A stretch of DNA of 64,000 bases. It comes from Phyllobacterium endophyticum (lineage in GTDB: Bacteria; Pseudomonadota; Alphaproteobacteria; Rhizobiales; Rhizobiaceae). Both the position numbers and the translations under genes were made by a program. The notes beneath the pieces were generated by a model. That model had not been told where the DNA came from. It ran no database searches and was given only the letters and a program-made list of their open reading frames with translations. The DNA is taken from positions 620,001-684,000 of the forward strand of contig NZ_PGGN01000002.1 in assembly GCF_003010935.1 (NCBI RefSeq), read 5' to 3'. Shown here one piece after another: positions 1 to 10,377 of the stretch (the first letter of the stretch is position 1; every line of letters begins with the position of its first letter).

Positions 1-81
1 CTGAAGGCCAATTGGCCAGGTCTTGTAATTGCCGCTCTTGGTGCTCTGATGTTGCTGATACCATCGGTCGATGGCCCTTAA
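1..81 (+). CDS. C-terminal end of an unidentified membrane protein (partial)
   Basis: An open frame enters the window at base 1 and ends at the TAA at 79-81, giving 26 residues. They include a hydrophobic stretch (GLVIAALGALMLLI) typical of a last transmembrane helix, followed by a short polar tail. The stop overlaps the stop of the convergent cinA gene by two bases. Too little is present to name a family; it may be a transporter, but this is a guess from hydrophobicity alone. Confidence 0.4.
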   Translation: MKANWPGLVIAALGALMLLIPSVDGP

Positions 82-569
82 GGTAGAGCCTCCAGCAGAA
101 TATCAAGAGCAGTGTTGACCGCAGCGGTTCGAATTGATGCGCGGCCTTGATCATCGAACACGCGCCGGGTCGCTACCGGTTGCTTTTCCCCGAACGCCAA
201 TCCGAACCAGACGAGACCGACTGGTTTCGCTGCCGTTCCGCCGCCTGGCCCGGCAATTCCGGTCACCGAGATCGCAATGCCAGCATTAGAATGCTCAAGC
301 GCTCCGGTCGCCATGGACAGAGCAACTTCCTTCGATACCGCGCCGTGTTTTGCGATCAATTCGGCCGGCACCCCGATCATCTCGTGCTTGGCGTTGTTGG
401 AATAAGTGACAAACCCACGGTCTACCACGTCGGATGAGCCCGCGATGTCGGTCAGCGAGGCAACAATCAAGCCGCCGGTGCAGGATTCTGCCGTAGTCAG
501 GAGAACACCATGTCGCCGGCAAGCCTGAAGAACTTCAATCGCCTTAGCTTTGGCAATCATCCCGCTCAT
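78..569 (-). CDS. cinA: CinA C-terminal-domain protein, nicotinamide-nucleotide amidohydrolase (PncC type)
   Basis: This 163-residue protein is the stand-alone CinA C-terminal domain, which deamidates nicotinamide mononucleotide to nicotinic acid mononucleotide in pyridine-nucleotide recycling. Family motifs are visible: TAESCTGG near residues 26-33, [12 protein letters not shown] near 56-67 and [11 protein letters not shown] near 101-111. The COG1058 N-terminal domain of long CinA proteins is absent, as in E. coli PncC. The ATG overlaps the TGA of ispDF in an ATGA junction, so the genes are probably translationally coupled. A second in-frame ATG three codons in (ending at 560) is an alternative start. 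Confidence 0.93.
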   Translation of the reverse strand: MSGMIAKAKAIEVLQACRRHGVLLTTAESCTGGLIVASLTDIAGSSDVVDRGFVTYSNNAKHEMIGVPAELIAKHGAVSKEVALSMATGALEHSNAGIAISVTGIAGPGGGTAAKPVGLVWFGLAFGEKQPVATRRVFDDQGRASIRTAAVNTALDILLEALP

Positions 570-1759
570 TCCGGCAGCCCTCCCGGATAGATGACCGAGG
601 CTGTGGCAATCGCCGCGATGCCTTCCTTGCGGCCGATGAACCCAAGTTTTTCGTTGGTGGTAGCCTTCACCGAAATTCGGTCCGTCGAAATTCCAAGCAT
701 TTTCGACAAAGCCGCTGTCATCGCTTCGCGATGGGGGCCGACCTTTGGGGCCTCGCAGATCAGGGTTATGTCGGCATTGGCGATCCTGCCACCGGCATCC
801 TTGACGATCTTGACGGCATGTTCAACGAAGATCTGAGAAGCTGCGCCCTTCCACTGTGGATCGGAGGGGGGGAAATGCGTCCCAATATCGCCGGCACCGC
901 GTGTCGCCAAGAGGGCGTCAGTGAGTGCATGCAAAGCTACGTCCGCATCCGAATGGCCAGATAGCTTGCGATCGTGTTCGATGAATACACCTGCGAGCAT
1001 GACGCCGCTGCCCGCTTCGAAAGAGTGCACGTCGTAACCGTTTCCGGTACGAACGTCCGGAAAAAAGGGCTGTTTTTGTGAGAGGCGCTCGTCCGCCATT
1101 TCTATGTCCTTTGCCCACGTCAATTTTGTATTGTCCACCGATCCTTCGACGATGCGAACCGGCAAGCCATGCCATTCCGCGATGGCCGAATCGTCGGTGA
1201 AATCGGATCGGCCGACCGCGAAGGCTGCGTCATGCGCGCTGAGGATAGGCTGGTAAGGAAACGCCTGCGGTGTCTGCGCCGCATAAAGGCCGGCACGTGG
1301 CACCGTGGCGCTGACCATCGCGTCAGACCCCGCGGACTTCAACGTGTCGGACACGGCAAGGACCGGCAAAACACCAATATGCGGCGTAAGGTTGAATATT
1401 ACGCGTTCGAGAAGATCGGCGGTGATGAACGGCCGGACACCATCGTGGATCAGTACGTGGTCCGGCGACTTGTCCTTGAGCGCAAGAAGCCCCAGACGCG
1501 TCGATTCCTGGCGAGTGGGTCCACCGATAACCGCCGTGACACGGGAGATCTGGTCACCAAGGGCGAGGGCGAACAGCGCCTCATCTTCCTTGTGGATCAC
1601 TGCGACGACGTGGTCGATGGAGGGACAATCCAGAAAGGCGCGCATTGTGTGTGCCAGAACGGCCTCACCGCCAATCCTGCGATATTGCTTCGGTCCCTCG
1701 ACGCTCTGGCCAGCACGCTCGCCGCGGCCTGCCGCCACGATGACCGCAGCTACCCGCAT
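566..1759 (-). CDS. ispDF: Bifunctional IspD/IspF enzyme of the MEP isoprenoid pathway
   Basis: This is a fusion of two MEP-pathway enzymes, about 397 residues. Residues ~1-225 are IspD (2-C-methyl-D-erythritol 4-phosphate cytidylyltransferase), with the nucleotide-binding AAGRGERAG motif at the start and PKQYR just after it. Residues ~238-397 are IspF (cyclodiphosphate synthase), with the metal ligands in GYDVHSF and the GHSDADV motif. The fusion is typical of alphaproteobacteria. The frame stays open upstream to 1969, but that would overlap the divergent dusB start; the ATG at 1759 places the cytidylyltransferase motif correctly and has AAGAAG before it. The gene is followed by cinA in an ATGA overlap. 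Confidence 0.95.
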   Translation of the reverse strand: MRVAAVIVAAGRGERAGQSVEGPKQYRRIGGEAVLAHTMRAFLDCPSIDHVVAVIHKEDEALFALALGDQISRVTAVIGGPTRQESTRLGLLALKDKSPDHVLIHDGVRPFITADLLERVIFNLTPHIGVLPVLAVSDTLKSAGSDAMVSATVPRAGLYAAQTPQAFPYQPILSAHDAAFAVGRSDFTDDSAIAEWHGLPVRIVEGSVDNTKLTWAKDIEMADERLSQKQPFFPDVRTGNGYDVHSFEAGSGVMLAGVFIEHDRKLSGHSDADVALHALTDALLATRGAGDIGTHFPPSDPQWKGAASQIFVEHAVKIVKDAGGRIANADITLICEAPKVGPHREAMTAALSKMLGISTDRISVKATTNEKLGFIGRKEGIAAIATASVIYPGGLPE

Positions 1760-1961
1760 CTTCTTGTTGTCTGTCTTCCCCGGCACGCTTCTCTCCGTAA
1801 CGATGCAGACTGCGTTACCCTTTGACAGAGGGAAAGACCAGAACTTTAGCGAAAAGGGCTGAAATCGGAGCATTCCACGACCTGCAATGCCTTGCGAAGA
1901 AGCACGGACGTGTCTAAAGGATAGGCTGTTGTAGAATTGCATACGAAACAGGCAGAATCGC

Positions 1962-2957
1962 GTGATCAATCTGGATCAACCACTGGATGTCGGCGGCGTT
2001 GGCTTGCGGAACCGCGTGTTTCTAGCACCAATGTCCGGTGTCTCCGATCTTCCATTCCGCAAGCTGGCGTGGCAAGCCGGGGCAGGAATGGTCGTGTCAG
2101 AAATGGTTGCAAGCGCCGAACTCTGCACCCGCGAACGCAGCAGTCTGCTGCGCCTGAAGGGCGACGGTTTGGGAACCCACGTGGTGCAAATCGCAGGCCG
2201 TGAAACCCGCTGGATGGCGGAGGCAGCCCGTATCGCGGAAGGTGAGGGTGCTCATATCGTCGATATCAATATGGGATGTCCTGCCAAGAAGGTGACGGGC
2301 GGTTTTTCAGGTTCAGCGCTGATGCGCGATCTTGATCATGCGCTAACCCTGATCGAAGCAACAGTTGGTGCCGTCAAAGTCCCGGTGACGTTGAAGATGC
2401 GGCTTGGCTGGGATGAGAATACCATCAATGCCCCGTCGTTAGCCGCGCGCGCGGAACAGGCGGGAATCAGAATGGTCACGGTTCACGGTCGCACGCGGTG
2501 CCAGTTCTATCAGGGCAAAGCTGACTGGCATGCAATTCGTGCCGTAAAGGAAGCAATTTCCATACCTCTGGTGGCGAATGGCGATGTTCTTGGCCGGGAT
2601 GACGCAACAGCAATCCTCAAAGCCTCGGGGGCGGATGCGGTGATGGTCGGTCGTGGATCGTACGGGCAGCCGTGGCTGCCCGGGCACATCGTCAAGGGCA
2701 CTCCACAGGATACCAGTGAGACGATAGCAGACTATGCAGTTGCACATTATGAGGCGATGCTCTCGCACTATGGTGAAGCGACTGGCATTCGTCACGCACG
2801 CAAACACCTGGGGTGGTACCTCGACATTCATGCGGGTGACGCAGGTGCCGCAACGCGCGGTCCGATCATGACCGAGTGCGATCCGCACATGGTCGCACGA
2901 CGTCTTCACACTGCGCTCTCGCATTCCAGTACAGATGAATTCAAGAAGGTGGCCTGA
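1962..2957 (+). CDS. dusB: tRNA-dihydrouridine synthase DusB (NifR3 family)
   Basis: This FMN-dependent enzyme reduces uridine to dihydrouridine in the tRNA D-loop. It has 331 residues, a normal length. The N-terminal [13 protein letters not shown] flavin-barrel motif is at residues 21-33, and the catalytic Cys is in [10 protein letters not shown] (Cys106). The start is GTG at 1962. The stop overlaps the ntrB ATG (TGATG), the classic nifR3-ntrB-ntrC operon of alphaproteobacteria. The divergent ispDF starts about 200 bases upstream, so promoters for both lie in 1760-1961. Confidence 0.95.
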   Translation: MINLDQPLDVGGVGLRNRVFLAPMSGVSDLPFRKLAWQAGAGMVVSEMVASAELCTRERSSLLRLKGDGLGTHVVQIAGRETRWMAEAARIAEGEGAHIVDINMGCPAKKVTGGFSGSALMRDLDHALTLIEATVGAVKVPVTLKMRLGWDENTINAPSLAARAEQAGIRMVTVHGRTRCQFYQGKADWHAIRAVKEAISIPLVANGDVLGRDDATAILKASGADAVMVGRGSYGQPWLPGHIVKGTPQDTSETIADYAVAHYEAMLSHYGEATGIRHARKHLGWYLDIHAGDAGAATRGPIMTECDPHMVARRLHTALSHSSTDEFKKVA

Positions 2958-4111
2958 TGACAGCATCGGACAAATCAATGCTGGGAGACAGACTTGCAGG
3001 CATCGTTCTCAATTCTATCCGGCACCCGGTGATAATGCTCGATGATGCAGGTTACATCTCCTATGCCAATGCCGATGCCGAAGCGTTCTTCCGCTCAAGC
3101 GCCAACATATTGAGTCGCAATACGCTCGATATGCTCTTGCCGTTTGGCAGCCCGCTTCTGGCATTGGTGAAGCAGGTGCGCGAGAGCCCGTCTCCTATCA
3201 ATGAATACCGCGTCGATGTTTCGTCCCCTCGGCTGGGGCAGGATCGCATCGTCGATCTTTACGTCACCCCAGTCGGCGAATCTCCCGGTTCCATCGTCAT
3301 TCTGTTCAAGGAGCGCTCGATGGCAGAAAAGCTTGACCGTCAGATGACACATCGCGGTGCCGCCCGCTCGGTTACCGGCCTTGCGTCCATGTTGGCGCAT
3401 GAGATCAAGAACCCGCTTTCCGGTATTCGTGGTGCCGCGCAATTGCTCGAGACGGGCCTCAATGATGACGACCGGGCACTCACACGCCTTATTACAGATG
3501 AGACGGACCGGATCGTGTCACTCGTCGATCGTATGGAAGTATTTTCGGACGAACGTCCGATCGAGCGGGAAGCGGTGAACATCCATGTGGTGCTTGATCA
3601 TGTCAAAGCCATAGCGAAGAATGGTTTTGCGAGCCATATCAAGTTCCACGAGGATTACGATCCGTCTTTGCCTTACGTTTTCGCAAATCGGGATCAGCTC
3701 GTTCAGGTTTTTCTCAATCTTGTGAAGAATGCCGCCGAATCCATCGGCGCCAACGAAACTGGAGAAATCACTCTCACCACTGCCTTTCGGCCAGGTATCC
3801 GACTGTCGGTGCCCGGCATGCGTACCCGCGTGTCGCTGCCGCTTGAGTTTTGCGTTTCAGATACGGGCTCGGGTGTATCCCCCGACATCATGCCGCATTT
3901 GTTCGACCCCTTCATTACGACCAAACCCAATGGCTCGGGCCTTGGCCTTGCATTGGTGGCCAAGATCGTCGGTGATCACGGCGGCGTGATCGAATGCGAT
4001 TCCGTACCGCGCAAGACGACGTTCAGAATTCTCATGCCTGCATGGCAGAGCGGTCCGGTTGATGACGCCCATGCAGATGACAGTCCATACACGAAAAAAG
4101 CAGGATCCTGA
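2957..4111 (+). CDS. ntrB: Nitrogen regulation sensor histidine kinase NtrB
   Basis: This cytosolic kinase and phosphatase for NtrC reads nitrogen status, normally through the PII protein. It has 384 residues with no membrane segment. A PAS domain occupies about residues 15-125; the H-box [11 protein letters not shown] has phospho-acceptor His148; the N-box NLVKNAAES and the G-box GSGLGLALV of the ATPase domain follow. It starts inside the dusB stop and is followed three bases later by ntrC, so the three genes form one operon. Confidence 0.95.
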   Translation: MTASDKSMLGDRLAGIVLNSIRHPVIMLDDAGYISYANADAEAFFRSSANILSRNTLDMLLPFGSPLLALVKQVRESPSPINEYRVDVSSPRLGQDRIVDLYVTPVGESPGSIVILFKERSMAEKLDRQMTHRGAARSVTGLASMLAHEIKNPLSGIRGAAQLLETGLNDDDRALTRLITDETDRIVSLVDRMEVFSDERPIEREAVNIHVVLDHVKAIAKNGFASHIKFHEDYDPSLPYVFANRDQLVQVFLNLVKNAAESIGANETGEITLTTAFRPGIRLSVPGMRTRVSLPLEFCVSDTGSGVSPDIMPHLFDPFITTKPNGSGLGLALVAKIVGDHGGVIECDSVPRKTTFRILMPAWQSGPVDDAHADDSPYTKKAGS

Positions 4112-4113
4112 AT

Positions 4114-5574
4114 ATGAGCTTGGGCAGCATTCTCGTCGCGGACGACGACGCGGCAATTAGAACGGTCCTCAATCAGGCTCTTTCCCGGGCAGGCTACGAC
4201 GTCCGCATAACATCCAATGCCGCAACGTTGTGGCGCTGGATTTCGGCCGGCGACGGCGATCTGGTGATCACCGATGTGGTGATGCCCGACGAAAATGCCT
4301 TCGATCTCCTGCCGCGGATCAAGAAGTCCCGGCCTGATCTGCCTGTCGTCGTGATGAGCGCTCAAAACACCTTCATGACTGCCATCCGTGCGTCGGAGGC
4401 TGGGGCCTATGAGTATTTGCCAAAGCCATTCGATCTGACGGAACTGGTCAGTATCGTTGGCCGCGCTCTTTCGGAACCCAAGAAAAAGCCTGAGAAGTGG
4501 GCTGCCGAGGAACAAGCCGATACAATGCCGCTCGTCGGCCGTTCGCCCGCTATGCAGGACATCTACCGGGTACTGGCGCGTATGATGCAAACAGATCTTA
4601 CGGTTATGATCTCCGGCGAATCCGGCACTGGCAAGGAGCTGGTGGCAAAGGCGTTGCACGAATATGGCCGCCGGCGCAAAGGTCCGTTTGTCGCGATCAA
4701 CATGGCAGCTATTCCGCGGGACCTGATCGAATCAGAATTGTTTGGGCACGAGCGCGGAGCGTTCACGGGTGCGCAGAACCGGTCGAGCGGCCGTTTCGAG
4801 CAGGCCGATGGCGGAACATTGTTTCTTGACGAGATTGGCGATATGCCGATGGAGGCACAAACGCGGTTGTTGCGGGTGCTCCAGCAGGGTGAATACATGA
4901 CCGTCGGCGGGCGGACCCCGATCAAGACGGACGTGCGGATCGTTGCTGCAACCAACAAGGACCTGCGCACGCTGATCAATCAGGGTCTCTTTCGCGAAGA
5001 TCTATACTACCGTCTCAACGTCGTGCCGCTGCGCCTGCCTCCGTTGCGCGAACGCGGCGAGGATATTCCGGATCTCGTACGCCACTTTTTCAAAATGGCG
5101 GCTAAAGACGGTCTGCCTGAAAAGCGCATCACAGCTGATGGCCTTGACCTGATGCGCCGCTATCCCTGGGCAGGGAATGTGCGCGAACTGGAAAACCTTG
5201 TGCGCCGCCTCGCGGCACTCTATCCGCAGGAGGAAATCAATGCGGAAGTGATCGAGGCCGAACTCAAGGCGGATCTGCGCCCGACAGAGCCCTCGTCCAA
5301 CTCCATCGCGAATGAAGATGTCACCATTGGGCAGTCGGTCGAATTGAATATGCAGCGCTACTTTCTATCCTATGGTGATGATTTGCCGCCCGTTGGTCTT
5401 TATCAACGGGTGCTGGAGGAAGTGGAGTACCCGCTTATTCTATCCTGCCTTACGGCGACACATGGCAACCAGATCAAGGCGGCAGAACTTTTGGGACTTA
5501 ACAGGAACACGTTGCGCAAGAAGATCCGCGAACTCGGCGTCAATATCTACAAGAGCACAAAGAATGATCGGTGA
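4114..5574 (+). CDS. ntrC: Nitrogen response regulator NtrC, sigma-54 activator
   Basis: This 486-residue protein has an N-terminal receiver with phospho-acceptor Asp54 (VITDVVMPD), a central AAA+ domain with Walker A GESGTGKE (168-175), the sigma-54 contact motif GAFTGA (215-220) and Walker B FLDE (237-240), and a C-terminal Fis-type helix-turn-helix (around 455-480). All elements needed for sigma-54 activation are intact, unlike in NtrX downstream. It is the last gene of dusB-ntrB-ntrC; 183 bases without a gene follow. Confidence 0.96.
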   Translation: MSLGSILVADDDAAIRTVLNQALSRAGYDVRITSNAATLWRWISAGDGDLVITDVVMPDENAFDLLPRIKKSRPDLPVVVMSAQNTFMTAIRASEAGAYEYLPKPFDLTELVSIVGRALSEPKKKPEKWAAEEQADTMPLVGRSPAMQDIYRVLARMMQTDLTVMISGESGTGKELVAKALHEYGRRRKGPFVAINMAAIPRDLIESELFGHERGAFTGAQNRSSGRFEQADGGTLFLDEIGDMPMEAQTRLLRVLQQGEYMTVGGRTPIKTDVRIVAATNKDLRTLINQGLFREDLYYRLNVVPLRLPPLRERGEDIPDLVRHFFKMAAKDGLPEKRITADGLDLMRRYPWAGNVRELENLVRRLAALYPQEEINAEVIEAELKADLRPTEPSSNSIANEDVTIGQSVELNMQRYFLSYGDDLPPVGLYQRVLEEVEYPLILSCLTATHGNQIKAAELLGLNRNTLRKKIRELGVNIYKSTKNDR

Positions 5575-5757
5575 GCGCCAACGTCCGGATTAGTAAAGCT
5601 TTCACCAATTTATCCGCAAAGCACCGAACGTTAAAATTGTAATTACTGCAACAGAGCCTTTTTAAGGTGACCATGTGCAGAGTAGTCACCAGAAATCTCG
5701 TGATTGAACGCAACCGGCAAGGTGCCGAATTGCAATTGGATCATACGGAGGTGCGTG

Positions 5758-6231
5758 GTGTTCAGTTTTGCAGAACGTTTAATGTTGTTCAATCAGTACG
5801 AAATCCTGAAGAAGCTTGATCCTCAGAAATCAAGCCTTTACTCCCGGCATCAGGAAGTCGTCGAAAAAGGCTTCGAGAGCTTCTACGAAGACCTTGGTAT
5901 CTCAACGACTACGCTGAGCAAGGAAGACGCTCGAGAAGTGGACGATATCCTTGCACTGTTTCGCGCTATCAAGGCCTCCAGCCTTGGGTCCGCCAGTAAC
6001 ATGCCGGGCAAGACGGAGTTTGTAGGGTTTGGCGCCAGCCAGCCTGACGAACGTTTCGCGTATGCAGACTTCCTCAGCAATATCCTGAAGTTTCCTCAGG
6101 AAGTGTCGACGAGCCCAGATAATCGGCCGGATCTACAACTTGAGAAGTATCGTACAATGCTGAAGCGCTGGGACGAGATCGGAAGAAAGCGCGAGTTGTC
6201 CGCAGACCAGATTGAACACCTGGTTGCCTAG
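5758..6231 (+). CDS. YfbU family protein
   Basis: About 157 residues resembling E. coli YfbU: an N-terminal FAERLMLFNQYEILKKLDP block (E. coli has AQRLILSNQYKMMTMLDP), a central FVGFGA block and a C-terminal LSADQIEHLV block. E. coli YfbU is a cytosolic alpha-helical protein without a settled biochemical role. The GTG at 5758 is chosen because GGAGG lies at 5747-5751; the longer frame from 5704 has no such site. It sits between ntrC and ntrY, which usually adjoin. Confidence 0.8.
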   Translation: MFSFAERLMLFNQYEILKKLDPQKSSLYSRHQEVVEKGFESFYEDLGISTTTLSKEDAREVDDILALFRAIKASSLGSASNMPGKTEFVGFGASQPDERFAYADFLSNILKFPQEVSTSPDNRPDLQLEKYRTMLKRWDEIGRKRELSADQIEHLVA

Positions 6232-6239
6232 TCAGCCAA

Positions 6240-6275
6240 AACGACGCTGGCCGGAATCGCCCAGCCAGCGCCGTT
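6240..6275. terminator. Inverted repeat between convergent genes, probable bidirectional terminator
   Basis: A 12-base stem (6240-6251 with 6264-6275, one G:T-type mismatch) and a 12-base loop fill the gap between the stops of the yfbU-like gene and the DUF1993 gene. No strong T-run follows, so termination is inferred from position and stem. Confidence 0.55.
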
Positions 6276-6279
6276 ATAC

Positions 6280-6789
6280 TCAGCTCAAAGCACCTATGTA
6301 ATCGAGTTTTCCGACCGGAACGCCATTGTGACGCAAAATGTTTTGCGCCGTCGTGACGTGGAAATAGAAATTGGGCAGGACGAACTTCAGAATATAGTCT
6401 TCGCCGCTCAACGTCACTTCCATTTTGCCGAACTTCAGCGTGACTTTCTTGCTCTCACTGCCATCGAGGGCCGAGGTATCAACGCTTTCGAGGAACGCTA
6501 CGGTTTTCGCGATTCGATCTCTCAGCTGTGAAAAGTCCGCTTCGTCGTCCGGGAATCGAGGAGCCTCAATGGTCGTCAATCGAGCGACCACGCCCTTGGA
6601 CGTATCACTTACCCGTTGAATTTGACCTGAGAACGGCAGCATATCTGGTGCAAGGCGGGCGTTGAATAGTATGGCTGGATCGATCTTCTTTTCCGCTGCA
6701 AAGGCTTCAGCCTTGTCGATCAGCGACGAAAGAATGGAAAAGCCGCGAATGAATGCAGGAACCGTAATTTTGTACATGGAAAGTGACAT
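6280..6789 (-). CDS. DUF1993 family protein (DinB-like four-helix fold)
   Basis: A 169-residue protein matching the DUF1993 pattern: an N-terminal SMYKITVPAFIRGFSILSSLIDKAE block, a central MLPFSGQIQRVSD block, and a C-terminal FVLPNFYFHVTTAQNILRH block with the HNGVPVGKLDYIG ending. The family is predicted to have the DinB/YfiT helical-bundle fold; its reaction is unknown. It is transcribed convergently with the yfbU-like gene and shares orientation with the upstream aldo/keto reductase. Confidence 0.8.
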   Translation of the reverse strand: MSLSMYKITVPAFIRGFSILSSLIDKAEAFAAEKKIDPAILFNARLAPDMLPFSGQIQRVSDTSKGVVARLTTIEAPRFPDDEADFSQLRDRIAKTVAFLESVDTSALDGSESKKVTLKFGKMEVTLSGEDYILKFVLPNFYFHVTTAQNILRHNGVPVGKLDYIGALS

Positions 6790-6865
6790 GGGCGCTCCTC
6801 AAGCATTTGCATTGCATCTTGATTGTCATTGGTTTCAGCGGCGCAGCGTTGAACTGCAATATTAC

Positions 6866-7840
6866 TCAGGCAAAGCCCGTGACCCTATGCGGAACATAGG
6901 GTGCTTCCAGGGCGGCTATTTCTTCCGTTGAAAGCTGAACTTCAAGGGCTGCAACAGCATCGTCCAGATGCGTTGCCTTTGTTGCGCCCACGATAGGGGA
7001 TGTGGTTTTGGTCAATACCCACGCCAGCGCAACTTGTGCGCGCGGTAGGCCACGATCAGCTGCGATCTTCGCGACAACTTCCACGACCTTTCTGTCTGCG
7101 TCTTCAGTTCCAGTATAGAGCGTCTTGCCGAATTCGTCCGTTTCAGAACGAGCGCTGCTTTCGTTCCAGTCGCGTGTCAGCCGTCCGCGAGCGAGGGGAC
7201 TCCATGGGATGACTGCTATGCCCTCTGCTTTGCACAGGGGCAGCATTTCCCGTTCTTCCTCGCGGTAAAGCAGGTTCAGATAATTCTGCATGGATACGAA
7301 GCGTGTCCATCCCCTTCTTTCTGAAGTTGCCAGCATTTGCGCAAACTGCCACGCATACATGGACGACGCACCGATATACCTGGCCTTTCCCGACTTGACG
7401 ACCTCATGGAGAGCCTCAAGCGTTTCCTCGATATCTGTTCCATAGTCGAACCGGTGAATCTGGTAGAGATCCACATAATCGGTTCCCAACCGTCGCAGAC
7501 TTGCATCGATCTCAGCAAAGATCGCCTTGCGCGACAGACCCGCTCCGTTTGGTCCTGGGCGCATTCTGCTGTTCACCTTGGTCGCGATGACAACTTCTTC
7601 ACGCGACGTAAAATCCTTCAATGCGCGACCGACGATCTCTTCACTTGAACCATCTGAATAGACATTAGCCGTGTCGAAAAAATTGATTCCGAGGTCCAGT
7701 GCCTGCTTGATGAAAGGTCGGCTCTGCTGTTCCGGCAGTGTCCAGGCGTGATTGCCGCGAGCGGGCTCACCATAGCTCATGCAACCGAGGCACAACCGTG
7801 AAACCTGCAGTCCGGTGTTTCCGAAACGTACGTATTCCAT
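6866..7840 (-). CDS. Aldo/keto reductase
   Basis: An NADPH-dependent oxidoreductase of the AKR superfamily with the (beta/alpha)8 fold, 324 residues. The N-terminal GNTGLQVSRLCLGCMSYG block, the FFDTANVYSDGSSEEIVG block (catalytic Asp and Tyr), the KVNSRM segment (catalytic Lys) and YQIHRFD (catalytic His) are all seen. The C-terminal SPIVGATKATHLDD block binds the cofactor. Start at 7840 is set by GGAGGA a few bases upstream; the frame extends further but lacks family similarity. The substrate cannot be inferred. It is divergent from ntrY. Confidence 0.88.
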   Translation of the reverse strand: MEYVRFGNTGLQVSRLCLGCMSYGEPARGNHAWTLPEQQSRPFIKQALDLGINFFDTANVYSDGSSEEIVGRALKDFTSREEVVIATKVNSRMRPGPNGAGLSRKAIFAEIDASLRRLGTDYVDLYQIHRFDYGTDIEETLEALHEVVKSGKARYIGASSMYAWQFAQMLATSERRGWTRFVSMQNYLNLLYREEEREMLPLCKAEGIAVIPWSPLARGRLTRDWNESSARSETDEFGKTLYTGTEDADRKVVEVVAKIAADRGLPRAQVALAWVLTKTTSPIVGATKATHLDDAVAALEVQLSTEEIAALEAPYVPHRVTGFA

Positions 7841-8108
7841 CTCAGTCCTCCACAATTTTTCAAGCTCAGCCTTGGATGAGGTATGGCGATTGCACCGAAC
7901 TAGTAGGCGCAGAGGCGTTGTAGCAAATTCAAAGCGGCGGTGTGAGCGTATAACGACAAGTTTACCTTCGCCAATCGTCGGGCAGCGACGATTACTTTCG
8001 GTGGATTTCGCGAGCAAGTACTTAATTTCAGTAGTGGTCCGGGACAAAACGTTGCATTTCCGCCACAATGTGTTGCATGAGTGCCACGTGGTGGGAATCA
8101 CGACTGCA

Positions 8109-10376
8109 ATGATCTTAGCAAACTCGGTCAATCCTTTTGGAAATTCGGTGGCTGGCGCGACGAGCGTTGGCACGCAGAAGTTCTATTCGCGAGCTGGAAT
8201 CGCAACTGTAATCCTGGCATTGCTTACTACAGGCGTGACATTTCTGATTCTGACCGGAATAACGCCTATCCATCCAGATAGCCGGATTACCTTGCTGCTG
8301 ACCGGCATCAACGCGGTTCTCATCGTGGTATTGATTGCTCTCATAGGGCGAGAAATATACCGTATTGCACGGGCCAGGACACGGGGGAAGGCGGCCTCGC
8401 GCCTGCATGTTCGCCTTATCGTGCTGTTTTCACTCGTTGCTGCGGTTCCAGCGATGATCGTAGCCATCGTTGCGTACATAACGCTCGACCTCGGCCTCGA
8501 CCGATGGTTTGAAATGCGTACGACTACCATAGTAAACTCATCCATCAGCCTGGCAGACTCCTACATCCAGGAGAGTGCCCGCAATTTGCAGGGCACAACG
8601 CTGGAGATGGTCAATGACCTTGATAGCCAGCGGACGCTCTACAATCTCGATCGGAGCGGTTTTGCGAGATTGCTCACACAACAGGCTCTCGGACGGGGTT
8701 TGGTTGCCGCATCCTTGATCCGGACCAACGGCGAAACCGCTGTTCGAGCCGATATCAAGACCGACGTGATCATACCAACTGTCGCAAAGTCAGTGCTCGA
8801 CACCGCGTCTGACGGGAAGCCGGTGCTTATTCCACCGGAACAGACCAATCTCTTGAGTGCTGTGATAATGATGCGCGAGATACCCGGCATGTTCCTTTAT
8901 GCCGTGCGGCGCGTCGATGCAGACATTCTCAGTTCCAGTCGTTTGATGGAGAAGCGAATGGCCGACGCTCAGAATACGGCTGGCGACGGCATAAGCACTC
9001 AGATCCTGTTTGCACTCCTTTATTTTGGTCTCACGCTCACTCTTCTCCTCTCCGCCATCTGGACCGGCATTGCGGTGGCGGACCGGCTGGTGCGCCCCAT
9101 TCGCCTCTTGATTGGCGCAGCCGACGACGTTGCGACGGGCAATCTTGATGTTTCAGTCCCCGTTCACCGCAATGACGGCGACATTGGATCGCTCTCCCAG
9201 ACGTTCAACACGATGGTCCGGCAGTTGGGGACGCAGCGCAGCCAGCTTGTAGCCGCCAAGGATCAAATCGACGAGCGCCGGCGCTTTTCCGAAGCGGTAC
9301 TCTCTGGCGTAACCGCCGGCGTGATAAGCGTCAATGCCGATGGGGTAATCGGAATTATAAACCGCTCTGCTGAAACAATGCTCTCGCTCGATCCGGCAAT
9401 AGCTACCGGTAAGAACCTGACCGCACTCGTTCCCGAAATCGGCCTGGTCTTCGAAGTCGCTCATGCGACCGGACGTTCCGTCTACCGCGAGCAAGTCATC
9501 ATGTCCCGGCGGGGAAGCGCGCGCACATTCAACGTTCAGGTCACCGTGGAAGACGCGGAAACCATTGATCATTCCTATGTCGTGACGGTGGACGACATCA
9601 CTGATCTCGTTGAGGCGCAGCGGTCTTCAGCCTGGGCCGATGTGGCGCGGCGCATCGCGCACGAGATCAAGAACCCCTTGACGCCGATCCAGCTGTCCGC
9701 AGAGCGCTTGCGTCGCCGCTACGGCAAAGTCATCACCGAAGACCGGGAGGTTTTCGACCAATGTACCGAGACAATCATTCGGCAGGTGGGGGACATCGGC
9801 CGCATGGTGGATGAATTTTCCTCCTTCGCGCGCATGCCGAAACCAGAAATCAAGGCGATGGATCTGCGTGAGGCGTTACGGGAAGCGTCGTTTCTCGTTG
9901 AAGTCAGCCGGAGCGACATCCGTTTCGAGCGGGATTTCGGCATCGTGCCGCTCGTCGGGCAATTTGACAGCCGCCTCATGGGGCAAGCCATCGGAAACGT
10001 CATCAAGAATGCCGCTGAATCCGTTGAGTCCATCGTGAAAGAGACCCATACGGATGGACATATCCTCGTCAGATCCAGACGCGACGGCGAGAGCATCGTG
10101 GTTGAAGTTCTTGATAATGGCAAAGGACTGCCGCGCGAGCACCGGCAGCGTCTTTTGGAACCCTATATGACAACGCGCGAGAAGGGCACCGGACTTGGCC
10201 TTGCTATCGTCAAGAAGATTGTCGAAGACCATGCGGGGCACCTCGAACTGCATGATGCGCCTGCCGACTTCTATGGTGGCCGCGGCGCAATGATCCGCAT
10301 GATTTTCCCAGCCACCCAGACCGGTACTCAGGTCGATGAAAATACCGATCCAAATTCGGAACAGCAGGTGAATTAA
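8109..10376 (+). CDS. ntrY: Membrane sensor histidine kinase NtrY
   Basis: This is the partner kinase of NtrX, about 755 residues. Four hydrophobic segments are visible: three near the N-terminus (ending with VAAVPAMIVAIVAYITL) and one near residue 300 before the HAMP region, with a periplasmic domain between them. A PAS domain, the H-box [14 protein letters not shown] (His about 518), the N-box IKNAAESV and the G-box GTGLGLAIV follow. The ATG at 8109 fits the length of known NtrY proteins; in-frame GTG codons at 8070, 8088 and 8091 are alternatives and no ribosome site decides between them. ntrX starts one base after the stop. Confidence 0.93.
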   Translation: MILANSVNPFGNSVAGATSVGTQKFYSRAGIATVILALLTTGVTFLILTGITPIHPDSRITLLLTGINAVLIVVLIALIGREIYRIARARTRGKAASRLHVRLIVLFSLVAAVPAMIVAIVAYITLDLGLDRWFEMRTTTIVNSSISLADSYIQESARNLQGTTLEMVNDLDSQRTLYNLDRSGFARLLTQQALGRGLVAASLIRTNGETAVRADIKTDVIIPTVAKSVLDTASDGKPVLIPPEQTNLLSAVIMMREIPGMFLYAVRRVDADILSSSRLMEKRMADAQNTAGDGISTQILFALLYFGLTLTLLLSAIWTGIAVADRLVRPIRLLIGAADDVATGNLDVSVPVHRNDGDIGSLSQTFNTMVRQLGTQRSQLVAAKDQIDERRRFSEAVLSGVTAGVISVNADGVIGIINRSAETMLSLDPAIATGKNLTALVPEIGLVFEVAHATGRSVYREQVIMSRRGSARTFNVQVTVEDAETIDHSYVVTVDDITDLVEAQRSSAWADVARRIAHEIKNPLTPIQLSAERLRRRYGKVITEDREVFDQCTETIIRQVGDIGRMVDEFSSFARMPKPEIKAMDLREALREASFLVEVSRSDIRFERDFGIVPLVGQFDSRLMGQAIGNVIKNAAESVESIVKETHTDGHILVRSRRDGESIVVEVLDNGKGLPREHRQRLLEPYMTTREKGTGLGLAIVKKIVEDHAGHLELHDAPADFYGGRGAMIRMIFPATQTGTQVDENTDPNSEQQVN

Positions 10377-10377
10377 T

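Noticed and set aside
1169-1825. Plus-strand frame of 218 codons opposite ispDF
   Set aside because: Antisense to the IspD domain; Arg/Gly-rich with no recognisable motif.
1760-1969. N-terminal extension of the ispDF frame
   Set aside because: It would overlap the dusB start and adds 70 residues with no IspD similarity.
7841-8173. N-terminal extension of the aldo/keto reductase frame
   Set aside because: Codes for unrelated sequence upstream of a good ribosome site and ATG at 7840, and overlaps the ntrY promoter region.
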